The notes: generated from the sequence alone by a model not told the origin. 64,000 nucleotides of DNA from Pseudomonadota bacterium (GCA_023391375.1 JAEWBB010000012.1:1-64000); one strand, 5' to 3'; counted from the stretch's first letter, positions 19,731-33,367 are shown. Translations and numbers: made by a program.

Positions 19731-22700
19731 CTACCCCTCCATCGCCGCCATCAGGCTGGCATTGCCGCCGGCTGCAGTGGTGTCGATGCAGATCACCCGC
19801 TCGGTCGCGAACCGCGCGACATAGTGCGGACCGCCCGCCTTCGGGCCGGTGCCGCTCAGGCCCTCGCCGCCAAACGGCTGGCTCTCGACCACCGCGCCGA
19901 TCTGGTTGCGGTTGACGTAGAGGTTGCCGACGCGCGCATTGGCCTGGACATACTCGCGGGTGCTGTCGATTCGGCTCTGGAGGCCGAGCGTCAGGCCATA
20001 TCCGGTCGAATTGACCGCCTCGATCACCTTCTTCAACTGGCCCGCTTTCCAGCGAACGACATGAAGGATCGGACCGAAATGCTCGCGGTCGAGCGCGCCG
20101 ATGGCATCGATTTCGTAGATCGACGGCGGCACGAAATGGCCCGCCTCGGTGCCCTCGGGAAGCTCGAGCCGGAACAGGCGCTTGGCGGTCTTGTCCATGT
20201 CCTCGAGGTGCGCGAGCAGGCCCGCCTGCGCCTCGGCATCGATCACCGGGCCGATGTCGGTCGTCAGCTGGTCAGGCACGCCGATGGTCTGCGATTTGAG
20301 CGCTCCGGAGATCATTTCCAGCATGCCGTCGGCGACATCTTCCTGGACGAACAACACGCGCAGCGCCGAGCAACGCTGCCCCGCGCTCTGAAACGAGGAC
20401 GAAATGACGTCGCGGGTGACCTGTTCCGGCAGCGCCGAGCTGTCCACGATCATCGCGTTCTGGCCGCCGGTCTCGGCGATCAGCGGGATGATCGGACCGT
20501 CGCGATTGGCGAGGCTGCGGTTGATGGCCCGCGCGGTCTCGGTCGAGCCGGTGAATGCTACACCCGCCGTCAGCGGGTGGGCGGTAAGCGCTGCGCCCGT
20601 CTTTCCGTCCCCGGGCGCGACCTGGACGATCTCCTTCGGGATGCCGGCCTTGTGCATCAGCTCGATCGCGAAGGCGCCGATCAGCGGAGTCTGCTCGGCT
20701 GGCTTGGCGATGGCGGCGTTGCCCGCGGCCAGCGCGGCGGCGACCGGACCGATGAAGATGGCCAGCGGGAAATTCCACGGGGAGATGCAGACGAAGGTGC
20801 CGCGGCCGTGGAGGCGAAGCTCGTTGAGCTCGCCGGTCGGGCCGGGCAGCGGAACGACGCGGGCGACCTTGGTGCGCGCTTCCGAGGCGTAGTAGCGGAG
20901 GAAATCGACCGCTTCGCGCACTTCGAGCACGGCATCCGGCAAGGTCTTGCCCGCTTCACGGATGCAGAGCGAGAAGAAGCTCTCGGCCTCCTCCTCGAAC
21001 AGGTCGGCGGCGCGGTCGAGCAGGTCGGCGCGGGTCTCGCCGCCGAGCGCGTCCCACGACGGCTGGGCCTTGGCCGCGGCCTTGAGCATCGCGTCGACAT
21101 CGGCGTCGGAGGCGTTGACGACCTCGCCGACGGTGCGGCGCGTGTCGAACGGCGAGACGATCGCGCACTTGTCGCCCGAAGCGCCGTGGGTCGGCTTTGC
21201 GCTCCAACGCTTGGCTTCCAACTTAGCGAGCCGGGCGACGAGCGGCTCGCGGACCAGCGGGTCGCTGAGGTCGACGCCGGCACTGTTGTGGCGGTCCTTG
21301 CCGAAAATCTCGGTCGGCAGCGGGATCATCGGGTTGCGATAGGGATCGAGCGCCTCCAGCTCGGCGACCGCGTCACGGACCAGCGCCTCGACCGGCACGG
21401 CATCGTCGGCAATGCGGTTGACGAAGCTCGAGTTGGCGCCGTTTTCCAGCAGGCGGCGGACGAGGTAAGCCAGAAGCTCCTTGTGGCTTCCGACCGGCGC
21501 ATAGATACGGACGGGGGTCTGCGGCTCGCCGATCCCGCGCTCCAGCTTGGCCAGCTCCTCGTAAAGTCCCTCGCCCATGCCGTGCAGGCGCTGGAATTCG
21601 AACGGTGTGGCACCGGCCAAGGCCTTCACCGCGCCGATCGTGTTGGCGTTGTGGGTCGCGAAGGCAGGATAAATGCAGTCATCGGCCGCCAGAAGCCGCT
21701 TGGCGCAGGCAAGGTAGCTAACATCGGTCGTGACCTTGCGAGTCCACACCGGATAGTCGGTCAGGCCGCCGACCTGCGCGACCTTCACTTCGCTGTCCCA
21801 ATAGGCACCCTTTACCAGGCGGACCATCAGCTGCCGCTGGTGCTTACGGGCGAGCGCGACGACCCAGTCGACCATCGGCACGGCGCGCTTCTGGTAGGCT
21901 TGCAAGGCTAGGCCGAAGCCACCCCAAGCATTCGCGAAAATCTCGTCGTCGGCGACCAGCGCCTCGATGATGTCCATCGACAGTTCGAGGCGATCAGCCT
22001 CTTCGGCGTCGATGGTGAAGTGGATGTCGGCCCTGGAGGCCTTCAGCGCCAGGTCGCGTACCACGGGAAGGACGGCCGCTTTGGCTTCCTCGGCGTGGCT
22101 CCATTCGTAGCGCGGGTGGAGCGCGGACAGCTTGACCGAGATGCCCGGCGCCTTGCGGAAGCCCTGCCCCTTGGACGATTTTGCAATCGTATCGAGCGCA
22201 TCGGCATAGGCCTTCGCGTAGCGCGCGGCATCGGGATAGGTCTTGGCCGCCTCGCCGAGCATGTCGAAGCTGTGGCTCCAGCCCTTCTTCTGCTCCGGCC
22301 TGGCGCGCTTGAGCGCCTCGTCGATGGTACGGCCGAACACGAACTGGCCGCCGAGAATCTTCATCGCCTGCCCGACCGCGGTACGGATCACCGGCTCGCC
22401 CAGCCGCCCGACCGCGCGACCAAGCGCCGAGCGCCAGCCTTCGGTGGTATCGTTGGCCTCTTCGAGTACCTTGCCGGTCAGCAGCAGCGAGAAGGTCGCG
22501 GCGTTGACGAAAGTGGAGCGGCTTTCGCCCAGTTTTTCGGCCCAGTGCGGCCCACTCAGCTTGTCAGCGATGAGGTCATCCGCCGTCTCGGCATCGGGAA
22601 TGCGCAGCAACGCTTCGGCCAGGCACATCAGCGCGATGCCCTCGTCGCTGCCGAGGTCATAAGCCTGGAGGAACGCGTCAAGGCCCGCCGCCTTGTGGCC

Positions 22701-22844
22701 GCGCACCGCCTTCACCAGAGTACTGGCGATTCTCTCCGCTTCGCGCTGCTGGTTGGTCGGGAGGCGCGCCTCGTCGATACGTTGGCGAGCGAGGACATTC
22801 TCGTCGGGCCGGTAAGCCTGGCGAAGCGCACTCCGGTCGATCAT
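19731..22844 (-). CDS. putA: Bifunctional proline dehydrogenase / glutamate semialdehyde dehydrogenase PutA
   Basis: PutA oxidises proline to glutamate in two steps, using FAD then NAD. The 1037-residue product has an N-terminal proline dehydrogenase barrel (RLVKGAYWDSEVK; YAPVGSHKELLAYLVRRLLE, then NGANSSFVN) and a C-terminal aldehyde dehydrogenase domain with the catalytic Cys in SAGQRCSALR and Glu in IAETGGQN. It lacks the N-terminal ribbon-helix-helix DNA-binding domain of enterobacterial PutA, so it is a short, non-autoregulating form. AAGGA precedes the ATG. It follows secA on the same strand with only 12 bases between, an unusual pairing, and ends at the bidirectional terminator. Confidence 0.95.
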   Translation of the reverse strand: MIDRSALRQAYRPDENVLARQRIDEARLPTNQQREAERIASTLVKAVRGHKAAGLDAFLQAYDLGSDEGIALMCLAEALLRIPDAETADDLIADKLSGPHWAEKLGESRSTFVNAATFSLLLTGKVLEEANDTTEGWRSALGRAVGRLGEPVIRTAVGQAMKILGGQFVFGRTIDEALKRARPEQKKGWSHSFDMLGEAAKTYPDAARYAKAYADALDTIAKSSKGQGFRKAPGISVKLSALHPRYEWSHAEEAKAAVLPVVRDLALKASRADIHFTIDAEEADRLELSMDIIEALVADDEIFANAWGGFGLALQAYQKRAVPMVDWVVALARKHQRQLMVRLVKGAYWDSEVKVAQVGGLTDYPVWTRKVTTDVSYLACAKRLLAADDCIYPAFATHNANTIGAVKALAGATPFEFQRLHGMGEGLYEELAKLERGIGEPQTPVRIYAPVGSHKELLAYLVRRLLENGANSSFVNRIADDAVPVEALVRDAVAELEALDPYRNPMIPLPTEIFGKDRHNSAGVDLSDPLVREPLVARLAKLEAKRWSAKPTHGASGDKCAIVSPFDTRRTVGEVVNASDADVDAMLKAAAKAQPSWDALGGETRADLLDRAADLFEEEAESFFSLCIREAGKTLPDAVLEVREAVDFLRYYASEARTKVARVVPLPGPTGELNELRLHGRGTFVCISPWNFPLAIFIGPVAAALAAGNAAIAKPAEQTPLIGAFAIELMHKAGIPKEIVQVAPGDGKTGAALTAHPLTAGVAFTGSTETARAINRSLANRDGPIIPLIAETGGQNAMIVDSSALPEQVTRDVISSSFQSAGQRCSALRVLFVQEDVADGMLEMISGALKSQTIGVPDQLTTDIGPVIDAEAQAGLLAHLEDMDKTAKRLFRLELPEGTEAGHFVPPSIYEIDAIGALDREHFGPILHVVRWKAGQLKKVIEAVNSTGYGLTLGLQSRIDSTREYVQANARVGNLYVNRNQIGAVVESQPFGGEGLSGTGPKAGGPHYVARFATERVICIDTTAAGGNASLMAAMEG

Positions 22845-22856
22845 GGCAGGTCCTTC

Positions 22857-25583
<2,727 letters not shown>

Positions 25584-25657
25584 CGGAAATCCTCAAAAGC
25601 GCGGACGAGGCGCGTCAGATGCGTCGAAGGGGCCGCGCTCGCGCGCGGGCGACAGTC

Positions 25658-25682
25658 GGGGGGCGATGTAGGACCGCCCCCC
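25658..25682 (-). terminator. GC-rich hairpin between trxA and secA
   Basis: An 8-bp stem of six G:C pairs plus CG/CG (GGGGGGCG and CGCCCCCC) with a 9-base loop, lying after the trxA stop. No T-run follows on either strand, so it may be a weak or Rho-assisted end of the long divL-trxA operon rather than a true intrinsic terminator. Confidence 0.35.
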
Positions 25683-25708
25683 TTCGACGTCAATTGAATG
25701 TGACGGCC

Positions 25709-26035
25709 TTAAAGCTCGCCTTCGAGCCACTGCTGGATCTGGCCGCGCGGCGCGGCGCCGACCTTCTGGGCGACGGCCTCGCCGCCCTTGAACAGCAGCA
25801 TGGTCGGGATGCCGCGCACGCCATACTTGCCGGGCGTCGCAGGGTTTTCGTCGATATTGAGCTTGGCGATGGTCACCTTGTCACCCAGGTCGGCGGCGAT
25901 TTCCTCGAGCGCCGGGGCGATCATGCGGCACGGCCCGCACCACTCGGCCCAGAAGTCGACCAGCACGGGGCCGTCGGCGTTCAGTACCGCGGTTTCGAAA
26001 TCCTGGTCGGTGACGGTCTTGGTATTCGCGCCCAT
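25709..26035 (-). CDS. trxA: Thioredoxin
   Basis: A 108-residue classical thioredoxin reducing protein disulfides in the cytoplasm. The active site is WCGPC at 32-36 and the cis-proline lies in [11 protein letters not shown]; both fit TrxA. It is the last gene of the minus-strand operon that includes addA and addB; this placement of trxA next to addAB recurs in alphaproteobacteria. The gap to addA is about 50 bases. A GC-rich hairpin follows. Confidence 0.95.
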   Translation of the reverse strand: MGANTKTVTDQDFETAVLNADGPVLVDFWAEWCGPCRMIAPALEEIAADLGDKVTIAKLNIDENPATPGKYGVRGIPTMLLFKGGEAVAQKVGAAPRGQIQQWLEGEL

Positions 26036-26087
26036 CGGCTCAATCTCCTTCGAATTGACCTTCGATATAGGCGTTCGGGCGCCCCGC

Positions 26088-29000
26088 TCAACCGGTGAGG
26101 GCGATGTATTTGGGGCCGTGGGTGTAGAGCAGCGCCGCCTGAACCGCGTGGTTCGGGAAGATGACCTGCAGCGCCGCCGTGTAAGCCTCCATTTGGGCGC
26201 GATGACTGTTGGGCACGTCGCTTGCCGACGCGGGAACCCGTGATCCCGTCTTGAAGTCGATGACCCGGACGATGTCGGACGTGACCAGTAACCGGTCGAC
26301 GGTACCCGCGATCACGCGCCCATCAGGCAAGGTTGCCGCGATCGGCGCTTCGGCCAGCGAGTTCGTCCCGAAAAGATCCGCGAACGCAGGGTTGCCGATG
26401 ATCGCGCAGGCCGCTGCCGCCACCTCCTCGGCTTCCGGTCGCTCCACATTCTGGCGCGCCAGCCAGGCCAGGGCCAGCTCATGTCGCCGATCGACGGCCA
26501 CGCCCGGCAAGCGTTCGAACAGCGCGTGAAGCAAGTTGCCCCTTCGCGCGGCCGCACGCATGGCTTCGCTCGGCGGCGGAAAGGGTTCATCGCTTTCCAC
26601 CATCGCCGATGGCGCCAGCGGCCGCGGTGGCCGCTCTTCTTCGGGGGCAGGCCGGTGCAGCCAGTCGGGCAGCGCAGGCGTCGATACGAACGATCCCCTC
26701 CCCCTCTTGGCCTTGCCTTTCCTGGAGCCGGACGACCAGGCCAACGCTTCACCCCACGGCCCTTCGGCACCCACCGCGCCCATGGATCGCATCGCGCGTT
26801 CGACGCTGGCGTGCCAGCTGTCCTCCTTGAGCTCATATTTGCCGAGTGCGCCGGCCACGATCAACCGTTCGCGAGCCCGTGTCAGGGCCACGTAAAGCAG
26901 CCGCCAATGTTCTTCGAGGTCTGCCGCCTTTTGTGCATCCATCAACAGGTCGAACGGCGCCACCTTTTCTTCGCTGCGCGGGCGGATCAGCGGCACCGGG
27001 CGCCCGTCCGACTGGAGCTTGTGAGCGAACGTCGATTGCGGGCCGCCGGTTCGCGCCGGATCGTAGGTCGCATCGGCAAGGATCACGACCGGCGCTTCGA
27101 GCCCTTTCGCACCATGGACCGTCATGACGCGCACGGCCGCAGCCGGTGCCGACGGATCGCGCTTGATCTCGACCTCGCCGCGCTCGAACCAGGACAGGAA
27201 CCGGTCCAGTGACGGGCTCTCGGTGCGCTCATAATCCAGCGCGCTCGATACCAGCTCTTCGATCGGATCGCGCGCCGCCAGGCCGAGCCGCGACAGGAGC
27301 TTGCGGCGGCCCTCCAGCGGCCCCGACAGGATGGTCTCGAGAAACCGCGACGGGCTGACGCGATCGGCCATCGCCAGGAATTGGGACAGGACGAAATGGG
27401 CGCTGCCAACTGCCTCTTCCTCCCGCCGGGCCTGGATCGCGGACCAGAGCGAGCCCTTTCGTCCGAAGGCGACATCGTAAAGCTGCTGCTGGCTCCAGCC
27501 CACGAGTGGCGACACCAGCAGGCCGGCAAGGTTGAGGTCGTCCTCGGGCTGGACGGCGAACGCGATCGCCGACAGCAGGTCGCGAACGGCCAATGGCTTG
27601 GACAGGATCAACCGGTCGATCCCCGCCACCGGCACGCCGCGCGCGGCGAGCCGCGCGACGATCAGCGAGGCCAGTTCGCTCCGGCTCCGCACGAGGATCA
27701 GGACATCGCCTGGCGAGAGCGGCTGGTCGGTGGACGCCAGCACCGGCGCCTCGCCGACAAGTCGCGCAACGGCGCCGGCCAGCGCGTCGGCATAAAGGCG
27801 GACGGGCTCGTCGACCCAGCCTTCTTCACCTGCTTCCGAGTCCGCAGCCTTTTCCGTTCCGCCGATGAAGGCCGGCCACAGTTCGACCGTTCCGGCGTAA
27901 TCGCGGGCATGCTCGTGGCGGTTCGACGGGCGCGCCAGCCCGAGCGATGCCGGCCCCAACTGGTCGAGCACCGCGTCGACCACCTCGAGCACTGCCGGCG
28001 AGGAACGGAAACTGGCATCGATCGACAGGTCGCGGAACGGCCTCGCCCGGACGTCGAGATTGCCGGCCGCCGCCGCTTCCAGCTCGTCGGCGCGGCGGCG
28101 GACGCTGGCGCGGAAGGTCTCGAATTCGCCGGGGTCGGTTCCCTGGAAGCCGTAGATCGCCTGCTTGAAATCGCCCACGGTGAACAAAGTCCGCCAGCGC
28201 TCGTCCGCTTCCGGACCTCCGGTAAAGAATTCGCCGATCAGCGCATCGACGATCGCCCATTGGTCGGCGTTCGTGTCCTGCGCCTCGTCGACGAGGATAT
28301 GATCGGTGCGCCGGTCGAGCTTGAAGCGCACCCATTCGCCCATGCCCGGCTGTTCGAATAGCCCGCGCGTCCAGCGGATCAGGTCGTCGAAATCGGCAAG
28401 CCCGCGGGTCCGCTTGGCGGCGGCAAAGGCCTCCGCGAACCGCGCCCCCGCCCGCAGCCCCGCGGCCTGGACCCGGGCCAGCGATGCCGCCGTCTGGAGA
28501 CGGCACAGGTTGCCGACCACATCGACCAGTTGTGAAGCCAACTCCTCGTAATCCGGGTCGGCGGAAAGTTGCTTGGGCGAAATCTTGTTGAGGCCGGAGC
28601 CGTCCTTCTTAGCGATTCCGTCAAGAAGGGACGGCAGCAGCGCTACCCGCTCCGCAGGCGCGGCCGACAAGAACGCCTGATGCCGCGCGCAAATCTTGTC
28701 GCCGGTCGCGCTGCCCCATTGCCGGTTGGCGTCGACTAGGCGTTCGAGGAGCGCGCAATCGAAGCGACCATCGGCACAGGCTTCGGCAAGGTAGGCGTCG
28801 AGGTCGCCGTCCGGCACGTCCATCATTCGCCGCAGGCGATCCTCGTAGGTCGATGGATGCCCGAGCGCCTCGATATCGGGTCCCGCACTGGCCGAATCGA
28901 GCAGGTACCGTTCGGCGCCACTTTCTCCCAGCCGGAGGGAGAGCGTCCGGACATCGTCGAGCAGAATTGCCTCGCCCGCTGCTTCAGCATCAGCGATCAG

Positions 29001-29495
29001 CGTCGCCAGCGTTTCGCGCGCTAGTTCATCGCGGGCGCGACCCTCCACCGGCTGGATTCCCGGGGTGATCCCGGCTTCGGCAGGAAAGCTCGCCAGCAGC
29101 GACTGCGCAAATCCGTGAATGGTCTGGATTCGAAGTCCACCGGGCACTTCCAGCACGCGGGCGAACAGGCGGCGGGCGCGGTCGAGCGCCGGCTTGTCCC
29201 TCTCCTCGCTCAGTGCGAACAGTTCCATCCCCAGCGCCCGGTCGTCGAGCCTGACCCAGGCCGCCAGCCGCGCTCCGATCCTGTTGGCCATCTCGGCGGC
29301 GCCCGCCTTGGTAAAGGTCAGGCACAGGATGGTCGCGGGATCGACCCCACGAAGGAGAAGACGCAGGACGCGCGCGGTGAGGACCTGCGTCTTGCCGGTA
29401 CCGGCCGAGGCCGACAGTGCGGCATGGACGGCGGGGTCGGACGCCGCCTCCTGCGCACCTTCGAGTTTCGGAAACTGCGCATGACGACGCGACAT
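26088..29495 (-). CDS. addA: Double-strand break repair helicase-nuclease AddA
   Basis: AddA is the UvrD/Rep-type helicase and nuclease subunit that, with AddB, resects double-strand ends for RecA. From the ATG giving [10 protein letters not shown] the product is 1135 residues. Walker A is SASAGTGKT at 28-36, motif Ia [16 protein letters not shown] follows, Walker B is [11 protein letters not shown], and motif VI gives [14 protein letters not shown]. The C-terminal RecB-type nuclease motif is VIDFKTG. The frame is open upstream but that part has no protein-like features and overlaps the small gene on the + strand. The gene lies in the order addB-addA-trxA, but the 49-codon + gene and addA promoter region separate it from addB. 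Confidence 0.94.
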   Translation of the reverse strand: MSRRHAQFPKLEGAQEAASDPAVHAALSASAGTGKTQVLTARVLRLLLRGVDPATILCLTFTKAGAAEMANRIGARLAAWVRLDDRALGMELFALSEERDKPALDRARRLFARVLEVPGGLRIQTIHGFAQSLLASFPAEAGITPGIQPVEGRARDELARETLATLIADAEAAGEAILLDDVRTLSLRLGESGAERYLLDSASAGPDIEALGHPSTYEDRLRRMMDVPDGDLDAYLAEACADGRFDCALLERLVDANRQWGSATGDKICARHQAFLSAAPAERVALLPSLLDGIAKKDGSGLNKISPKQLSADPDYEELASQLVDVVGNLCRLQTAASLARVQAAGLRAGARFAEAFAAAKRTRGLADFDDLIRWTRGLFEQPGMGEWVRFKLDRRTDHILVDEAQDTNADQWAIVDALIGEFFTGGPEADERWRTLFTVGDFKQAIYGFQGTDPGEFETFRASVRRRADELEAAAAGNLDVRARPFRDLSIDASFRSSPAVLEVVDAVLDQLGPASLGLARPSNRHEHARDYAGTVELWPAFIGGTEKAADSEAGEEGWVDEPVRLYADALAGAVARLVGEAPVLASTDQPLSPGDVLILVRSRSELASLIVARLAARGVPVAGIDRLILSKPLAVRDLLSAIAFAVQPEDDLNLAGLLVSPLVGWSQQQLYDVAFGRKGSLWSAIQARREEEAVGSAHFVLSQFLAMADRVSPSRFLETILSGPLEGRRKLLSRLGLAARDPIEELVSSALDYERTESPSLDRFLSWFERGEVEIKRDPSAPAAAVRVMTVHGAKGLEAPVVILADATYDPARTGGPQSTFAHKLQSDGRPVPLIRPRSEEKVAPFDLLMDAQKAADLEEHWRLLYVALTRARERLIVAGALGKYELKEDSWHASVERAMRSMGAVGAEGPWGEALAWSSGSRKGKAKRGRGSFVSTPALPDWLHRPAPEEERPPRPLAPSAMVESDEPFPPPSEAMRAAARRGNLLHALFERLPGVAVDRRHELALAWLARQNVERPEAEEVAAAACAIIGNPAFADLFGTNSLAEAPIAATLPDGRVIAGTVDRLLVTSDIVRVIDFKTGSRVPASASDVPNSHRAQMEAYTAALQVIFPNHAVQAALLYTHGPKYIALTG

Positions 29496-29576
29496 GGCGG
29501 TGTTGATAGCAAGGGCCTTTGCGCTTCCCAACCCTTGGCCGGCCCGATATTGGCGAAGCGACAAGAAGGAGCGAGC

Positions 29577-29726
29577 ATGAGCGACCAGGAAGACGGACGG
29601 CGGGACAAGCTGGTCAAGGCGGGCGTCGCCGTGGGCATCGGATCGGCCGCGATCGTCGCCGCCCTGCTCTATGCGTCCAAGGTCAAGAAACCGAAGTCCA
29701 AGCCGACGCCGCGCGACGACAGCTAG
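29577..29726 (+). CDS. 49-residue single-span membrane microprotein
   Basis: A short gene with a strong AAGGAG site seven bases before ATG. The product starts with a charged segment (MSDQEDGRRDK), has one hydrophobic helix at about 15-33 (AGVAVGIGSAAIVAALLYA), and ends in a basic, Pro/Lys-rich tail (KVKKPKSKPTPRDDS). This is a tail-anchored or single-span inner-membrane pattern. It sits in the 227-base gap between addA and addB, oriented opposite to both. Its TAG stop shares CTAG with the addB stop. No known family recognised. The ribosome-binding site, membrane pattern and exact fit support it being real. Confidence 0.65.
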   Translation: MSDQEDGRRDKLVKAGVAVGIGSAAIVAALLYASKVKKPKSKPTPRDDS

Positions 29727-32623
29727 GCGTCGCGACCGTACCATTCCTCCAGCCGCATCAGCTGGTCGTAATCGCCGTAGGGTGCGAACGCCGGATGCAG
29801 CTTGGCGGTAAACGGCTCGCTGCCGGTCAGCCAGGATTCGACTGCTTCGCGGAACACCGTGGCGGCGTGCGCCAGGAATTCTTCCGGCCCCATCTTCCGG
29901 TCGGCGACCACGCGGTATCCGAACGTGCCATTCGCTTTCGCAAGCGACCAATATTCGTGCGCGCCGGAGTGGCCTGTGACGCCGTCGAAGCCGCCCTTTT
30001 CGGCAATCAGGCCGAGCAGTCCAAGTTGAAGGGCGAAGCCCGCGGCTACGGCCGTATCGGTCGGCGGCTTTCCCGTCTTGTAGTCGACGATCGCGAGCCG
30101 TCCGTCGGCCAACCGGTCGATCCGGTCGGCCCGGCCTTTGAGCTGGACCCCGGCCACCTCGGCTATCCCCTCGATTTCGGCCGCGACCGGCCTGCGACCT
30201 TCGACCTCGCCGGCGACGATCGCCGTGGCGACCCAGGCGATGGCCTCTTCAAGGCGCGGGCCCCACAGGGCGCGGAGCATGGGGTGAATATCCTCACCCG
30301 CCAGAAGCGCCCGCGCCCGCTCCGCCAGCTTGGCCGGGTCGCACCCGTCTTCATTGAACCAGGCATCCAGAACATCATGCACCGCCGTGCCCTTCCACGC
30401 GGCGGTCTGGTCGGCGTCGACCGGCTCCAGCGACGGCAGGCGCAACATGGCCTTGGCATAGAAAGCGAAGGGATCGGCCTTCAGCCGGTCGAGGTCGGTA
30501 ACCCGGATCAATCTTGGCCTGTCCTCGACGGGCGGGGACGGTCGCGGTCGTTCGATTTGTTCGAACGCCTCCGGCCGGTCGACCGCCTCCACCAGCCGTT
30601 CCAGCCGCCGGTCGCGCGTGATCCCGCCGGTCATGGCCTCGAGCCGCAGCCACAGGCGCGAGGCGACCGTCGGCGACCGCGCGTCGCGCCGGGCCCGCGT
30701 GACCAGCACCCGGGGCGCGCCGAGGGCGAGCGCAAAATCATGCGCCGCGAGGCCGGCGCGGAGATCGGGTCCGGGCAGGCCGAGTGCCCGTCGCACCGCG
30801 GGGGCAAGCCATGGGTCTGGGGAAGGCTCGGGCGGCCAGATGCCTTCGTTCAACCCGGCAAGCACCATCAGGTCGGCATGCTGGAGGCGCGCCTCAAGCA
30901 GGCCCCAGATGAAGATCCGGGGATGGCCGCCGAACGGTCGACGGACGCTGATGGCGTCTGCCATGTCGCGGAGGAGCGCGGCACCGTCTCCCTTCGTCAC
31001 CGCGATGGCCGAGGCGGTCTCCGAGGACTCGATGCCTTCGATCAACGCCGCTGCCGATTCGCCCGCCGGTCCGCGCCAGGCGCGGTCGTCCGTCAGTCGC
31101 TTCGCGGCCTCGCGCAACGCGGCCGCGATGTCGCCCAAGGTGCGCACGTCGGCGAAGAGTTGCGCGACGCCGTTGATCGACGGCCGGAGACAAGCCCAGG
31201 GATCCTTGCCTTTTTCGGCCAGTCTTTGGTCCAGCCCGGCTAAGCCGGCAGGCGGTCGCGGGCCGCGCAAGGCCTTGTCGAGGCGGCGTACGTCCTCAAG
31301 CCAGTCGAGACGCGCTTCCGTCGGCGCTCCCACCAATGGGTGTTTGAGCAGTGCCAGCAACGGGACGGGCGCCCAATCTTCTTCGACCGCATCGAGGATG
31401 GCGAGAAGCAGGCTGCCTGCCACCGTTTGGGCCAGTGGCTGGCCCGCACTGTCGTCCGCCTCGATTCCCCACCTCGCAAGGTGCGCGGACACGCGCTGGG
31501 CCAAGGCCCGATCCGGCGTGACCAGCGCGGCGGTCTGGCCCGGCACTTCCAAAGCCTCGCGAAGGGCGATGGCGATGGCCTGCGCCTCGCGTGCCGGATC
31601 GGCCAGTTCAAGTCCGCGAACGCCTGTGAGCCTCCGCTCCCGCGCCGGGAGACGCGCCCACTTGTCGGAAAAGGCTGGCGACGCCATCGCATTCGTCACC
31701 GCCATCGCCCGCGCCGATGTGGACGCAGCGCGCCCGCCGCCGGGCCATGGCGCGACTTCGCCGCGTGCGACCCCCATGCGGTCAAGAAGCAGCTTGAGAT
31801 GGAACTGCGGGTGGCTCTCCTCGCCCCGCCCATCGGCATCCGGCCCCAAGGCGTCCCATTCCGCTTCGGGCATCTGCCGCTCGAGAGAAAGTCCCGGGAG
31901 GACTACCGACCCTTCCGGCAGGTTCGCGATCGTCGCGAGCAAGGCCGCCACTGCGGGCGCCGCGGTCGTCACGCCAGCGGCGATCGTGAAGCCGTCGGGC
32001 GGATCGTCGCGCCATCGCTTAGCCAGGCCGCGGAGCTGGCGGTTGCGGCGCCGGGTGAGGTCGCTGAGGCCCGACGCCTCCAGTTCCCGGGGCCAGTCGC
32101 GCGCCCAATGTTCGAACTCGGCCATTCCCTTTTGCCAATGGGCGGCTAATTCTCCCCCGGCCGCCGACGCGACCTCGGCCAATCTCGCCGGATCGACTTC
32201 TTCGACTTCGAGCGCATCGAGCGCCCGGGCAAGGTCCGCCGCTAGCCGCATCGCCTCCGCCGCGCCGATCCGCTTCGCCAGCATCAGCTGGGAGGCGAGC
32301 CGTGCCTGGCGCTCCAACGGCGCGATGGCCGGAGGAATCAATTCCGCCAGGTCGAGCGGGTCGAGTGCGCCGCCTACCCGGTCGCCGAGTTCCGGATCAC
32401 CGATGACGACCAACCTCGGCAACACCAGGCCGCCGCCGCTGGCACGCACGAACGCGTCACGAATGCTGCGCGATGCGCGATTGTTGGGAATGAGGACGCG
32501 GCCCCGCGCGAGAGCCAACGGATCGCGTCCGTAAAGCCGCAGCACGCCCGCGACCAGCGCGTCGGCGAAACTCTTGTTCGGGGGGATGGTGAAGACGGCT
32601 GGGCGGGCGGCGCGCTCAACCAT
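29723..32623 (-). CDS. addB: Double-strand break repair protein AddB
   Basis: AddB is the partner of AddA; it carries a RecB-type nuclease domain and an inactive helicase-like fold. From the ATG giving MVERAARPAV the product is 966 residues, normal for alphaproteobacteria. Visible features are the N-terminal FTIPPNKSFADALVAGVL, the conserved LIPNNRASRSIRDAF block, the helicase-like LMVLAGLNEGIWPPEPSPDP, and the nuclease motif AIVDYKTGKPP near the C-terminus. I see no intact Walker A, as expected of this type. The start lies inside the end of murU (8-base overlap), so it is cotranscribed with tsaE-amgK-murU. Confidence 0.92.
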   Translation of the reverse strand: MVERAARPAVFTIPPNKSFADALVAGVLRLYGRDPLALARGRVLIPNNRASRSIRDAFVRASGGGLVLPRLVVIGDPELGDRVGGALDPLDLAELIPPAIAPLERQARLASQLMLAKRIGAAEAMRLAADLARALDALEVEEVDPARLAEVASAAGGELAAHWQKGMAEFEHWARDWPRELEASGLSDLTRRRNRQLRGLAKRWRDDPPDGFTIAAGVTTAAPAVAALLATIANLPEGSVVLPGLSLERQMPEAEWDALGPDADGRGEESHPQFHLKLLLDRMGVARGEVAPWPGGGRAASTSARAMAVTNAMASPAFSDKWARLPARERRLTGVRGLELADPAREAQAIAIALREALEVPGQTAALVTPDRALAQRVSAHLARWGIEADDSAGQPLAQTVAGSLLLAILDAVEEDWAPVPLLALLKHPLVGAPTEARLDWLEDVRRLDKALRGPRPPAGLAGLDQRLAEKGKDPWACLRPSINGVAQLFADVRTLGDIAAALREAAKRLTDDRAWRGPAGESAAALIEGIESSETASAIAVTKGDGAALLRDMADAISVRRPFGGHPRIFIWGLLEARLQHADLMVLAGLNEGIWPPEPSPDPWLAPAVRRALGLPGPDLRAGLAAHDFALALGAPRVLVTRARRDARSPTVASRLWLRLEAMTGGITRDRRLERLVEAVDRPEAFEQIERPRPSPPVEDRPRLIRVTDLDRLKADPFAFYAKAMLRLPSLEPVDADQTAAWKGTAVHDVLDAWFNEDGCDPAKLAERARALLAGEDIHPMLRALWGPRLEEAIAWVATAIVAGEVEGRRPVAAEIEGIAEVAGVQLKGRADRIDRLADGRLAIVDYKTGKPPTDTAVAAGFALQLGLLGLIAEKGGFDGVTGHSGAHEYWSLAKANGTFGYRVVADRKMGPEEFLAHAATVFREAVESWLTGSEPFTAKLHPAFAPYGDYDQLMRLEEWYGRDA

Positions 32624-33353
32624 TGGCAAGTGCCGCTTCGGTCGCCGGAATGGCCGAGGGCGTTCCGACGTCGAACCACAGGCCGTGGTGGACCGCGCCA
32701 AACGCACGGCCTTCGGCGATCGCCCGATCCCACAGGATATTAGTCGAGAAGGGCCCCTCTGGCGCATCGCGGAGGAGTCGCTTCGAAACCATTTGGATCC
32801 CAGTGTAGACGAATGGCGCCACCCTACCGGGCTTTCTGCGGCTGAGGCGCCCCGCCCCATCCATGTGGAAGTCGCCACTCCCCTTGTGATTGCCGGCGCG
32901 GGCCTGCGGCACCAGCAGGAGGAGCGCGTCCATTTCGCCGTCACGCCATTGCGATGCCAACTGCACCAACCCGTCGGTCGGCCCGTCGACCCAGAAATTG
33001 TCGCTGTTGACCGCCAGGAACGGGTCCGCATCGATCAACGGCTCGGCACGGACCATCCCGCCACCGGTTTCGAGCAGGAGATCGCGTTCGTCGCTGACCA
33101 CGGTCTCGATCCCCTGCACGGACTTCAGGTGCGCCTCCAGCGCATCGGGGAGGTAATGGACGTTGACGACCGCCTTTTTCACGCCCGCCGCGCGAAGGCG
33201 GTCGAGCACATGGTCGATCAGCGGCTTTCCGGCGAGGTCGACCAACGGCTTGGGCCGGGTCGCCGTCAGCGGTCGCATGCGTTTGCCAAGCCCCGCCGCC
33301 ATCACCATCGCCACTTCCGGCACGCGCGCCTCAGGGCGCGGGCGAAGGGACAT
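32616..33353 (-). CDS. murU: MurNAc-1-phosphate uridylyltransferase MurU
   Basis: A 245-residue sugar-phosphate nucleotidyltransferase. The signature VMAAGLGKRMRPLTATRPKP lies at 17-36, with later VNSDNFWVDGPTD (metal-binding Asp) and FDVGTPSAI near the end. In Pseudomonas putida the AmgK-MurU pair converts MurNAc to MurNAc-1-phosphate and then UDP-MurNAc, bypassing de novo synthesis. amgK is directly upstream here, so this assignment is well supported by context. The start is ambiguous: two in-frame GTG codons 4 and 6 codons upstream exist, the farther one overlapping the amgK stop as GTGA. It overlaps addB by eight bases. Confidence 0.85.
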   Translation of the reverse strand: MSLRPRPEARVPEVAMVMAAGLGKRMRPLTATRPKPLVDLAGKPLIDHVLDRLRAAGVKKAVVNVHYLPDALEAHLKSVQGIETVVSDERDLLLETGGGMVRAEPLIDADPFLAVNSDNFWVDGPTDGLVQLASQWRDGEMDALLLLVPQARAGNHKGSGDFHMDGAGRLSRRKPGRVAPFVYTGIQMVSKRLLRDAPEGPFSTNILWDRAIAEGRAFGAVHHGLWFDVGTPSAIPATEAALANG

Positions 33354-33367
33354 GGCGCGCTTCACGT

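Noticed and set aside
30618..32534. A 638-codon open frame antisense to addB
   Set aside because: Ser/Arg/Ala-rich composition typical of GC-driven shadow frames; addB motifs on the opposite strand are clear.
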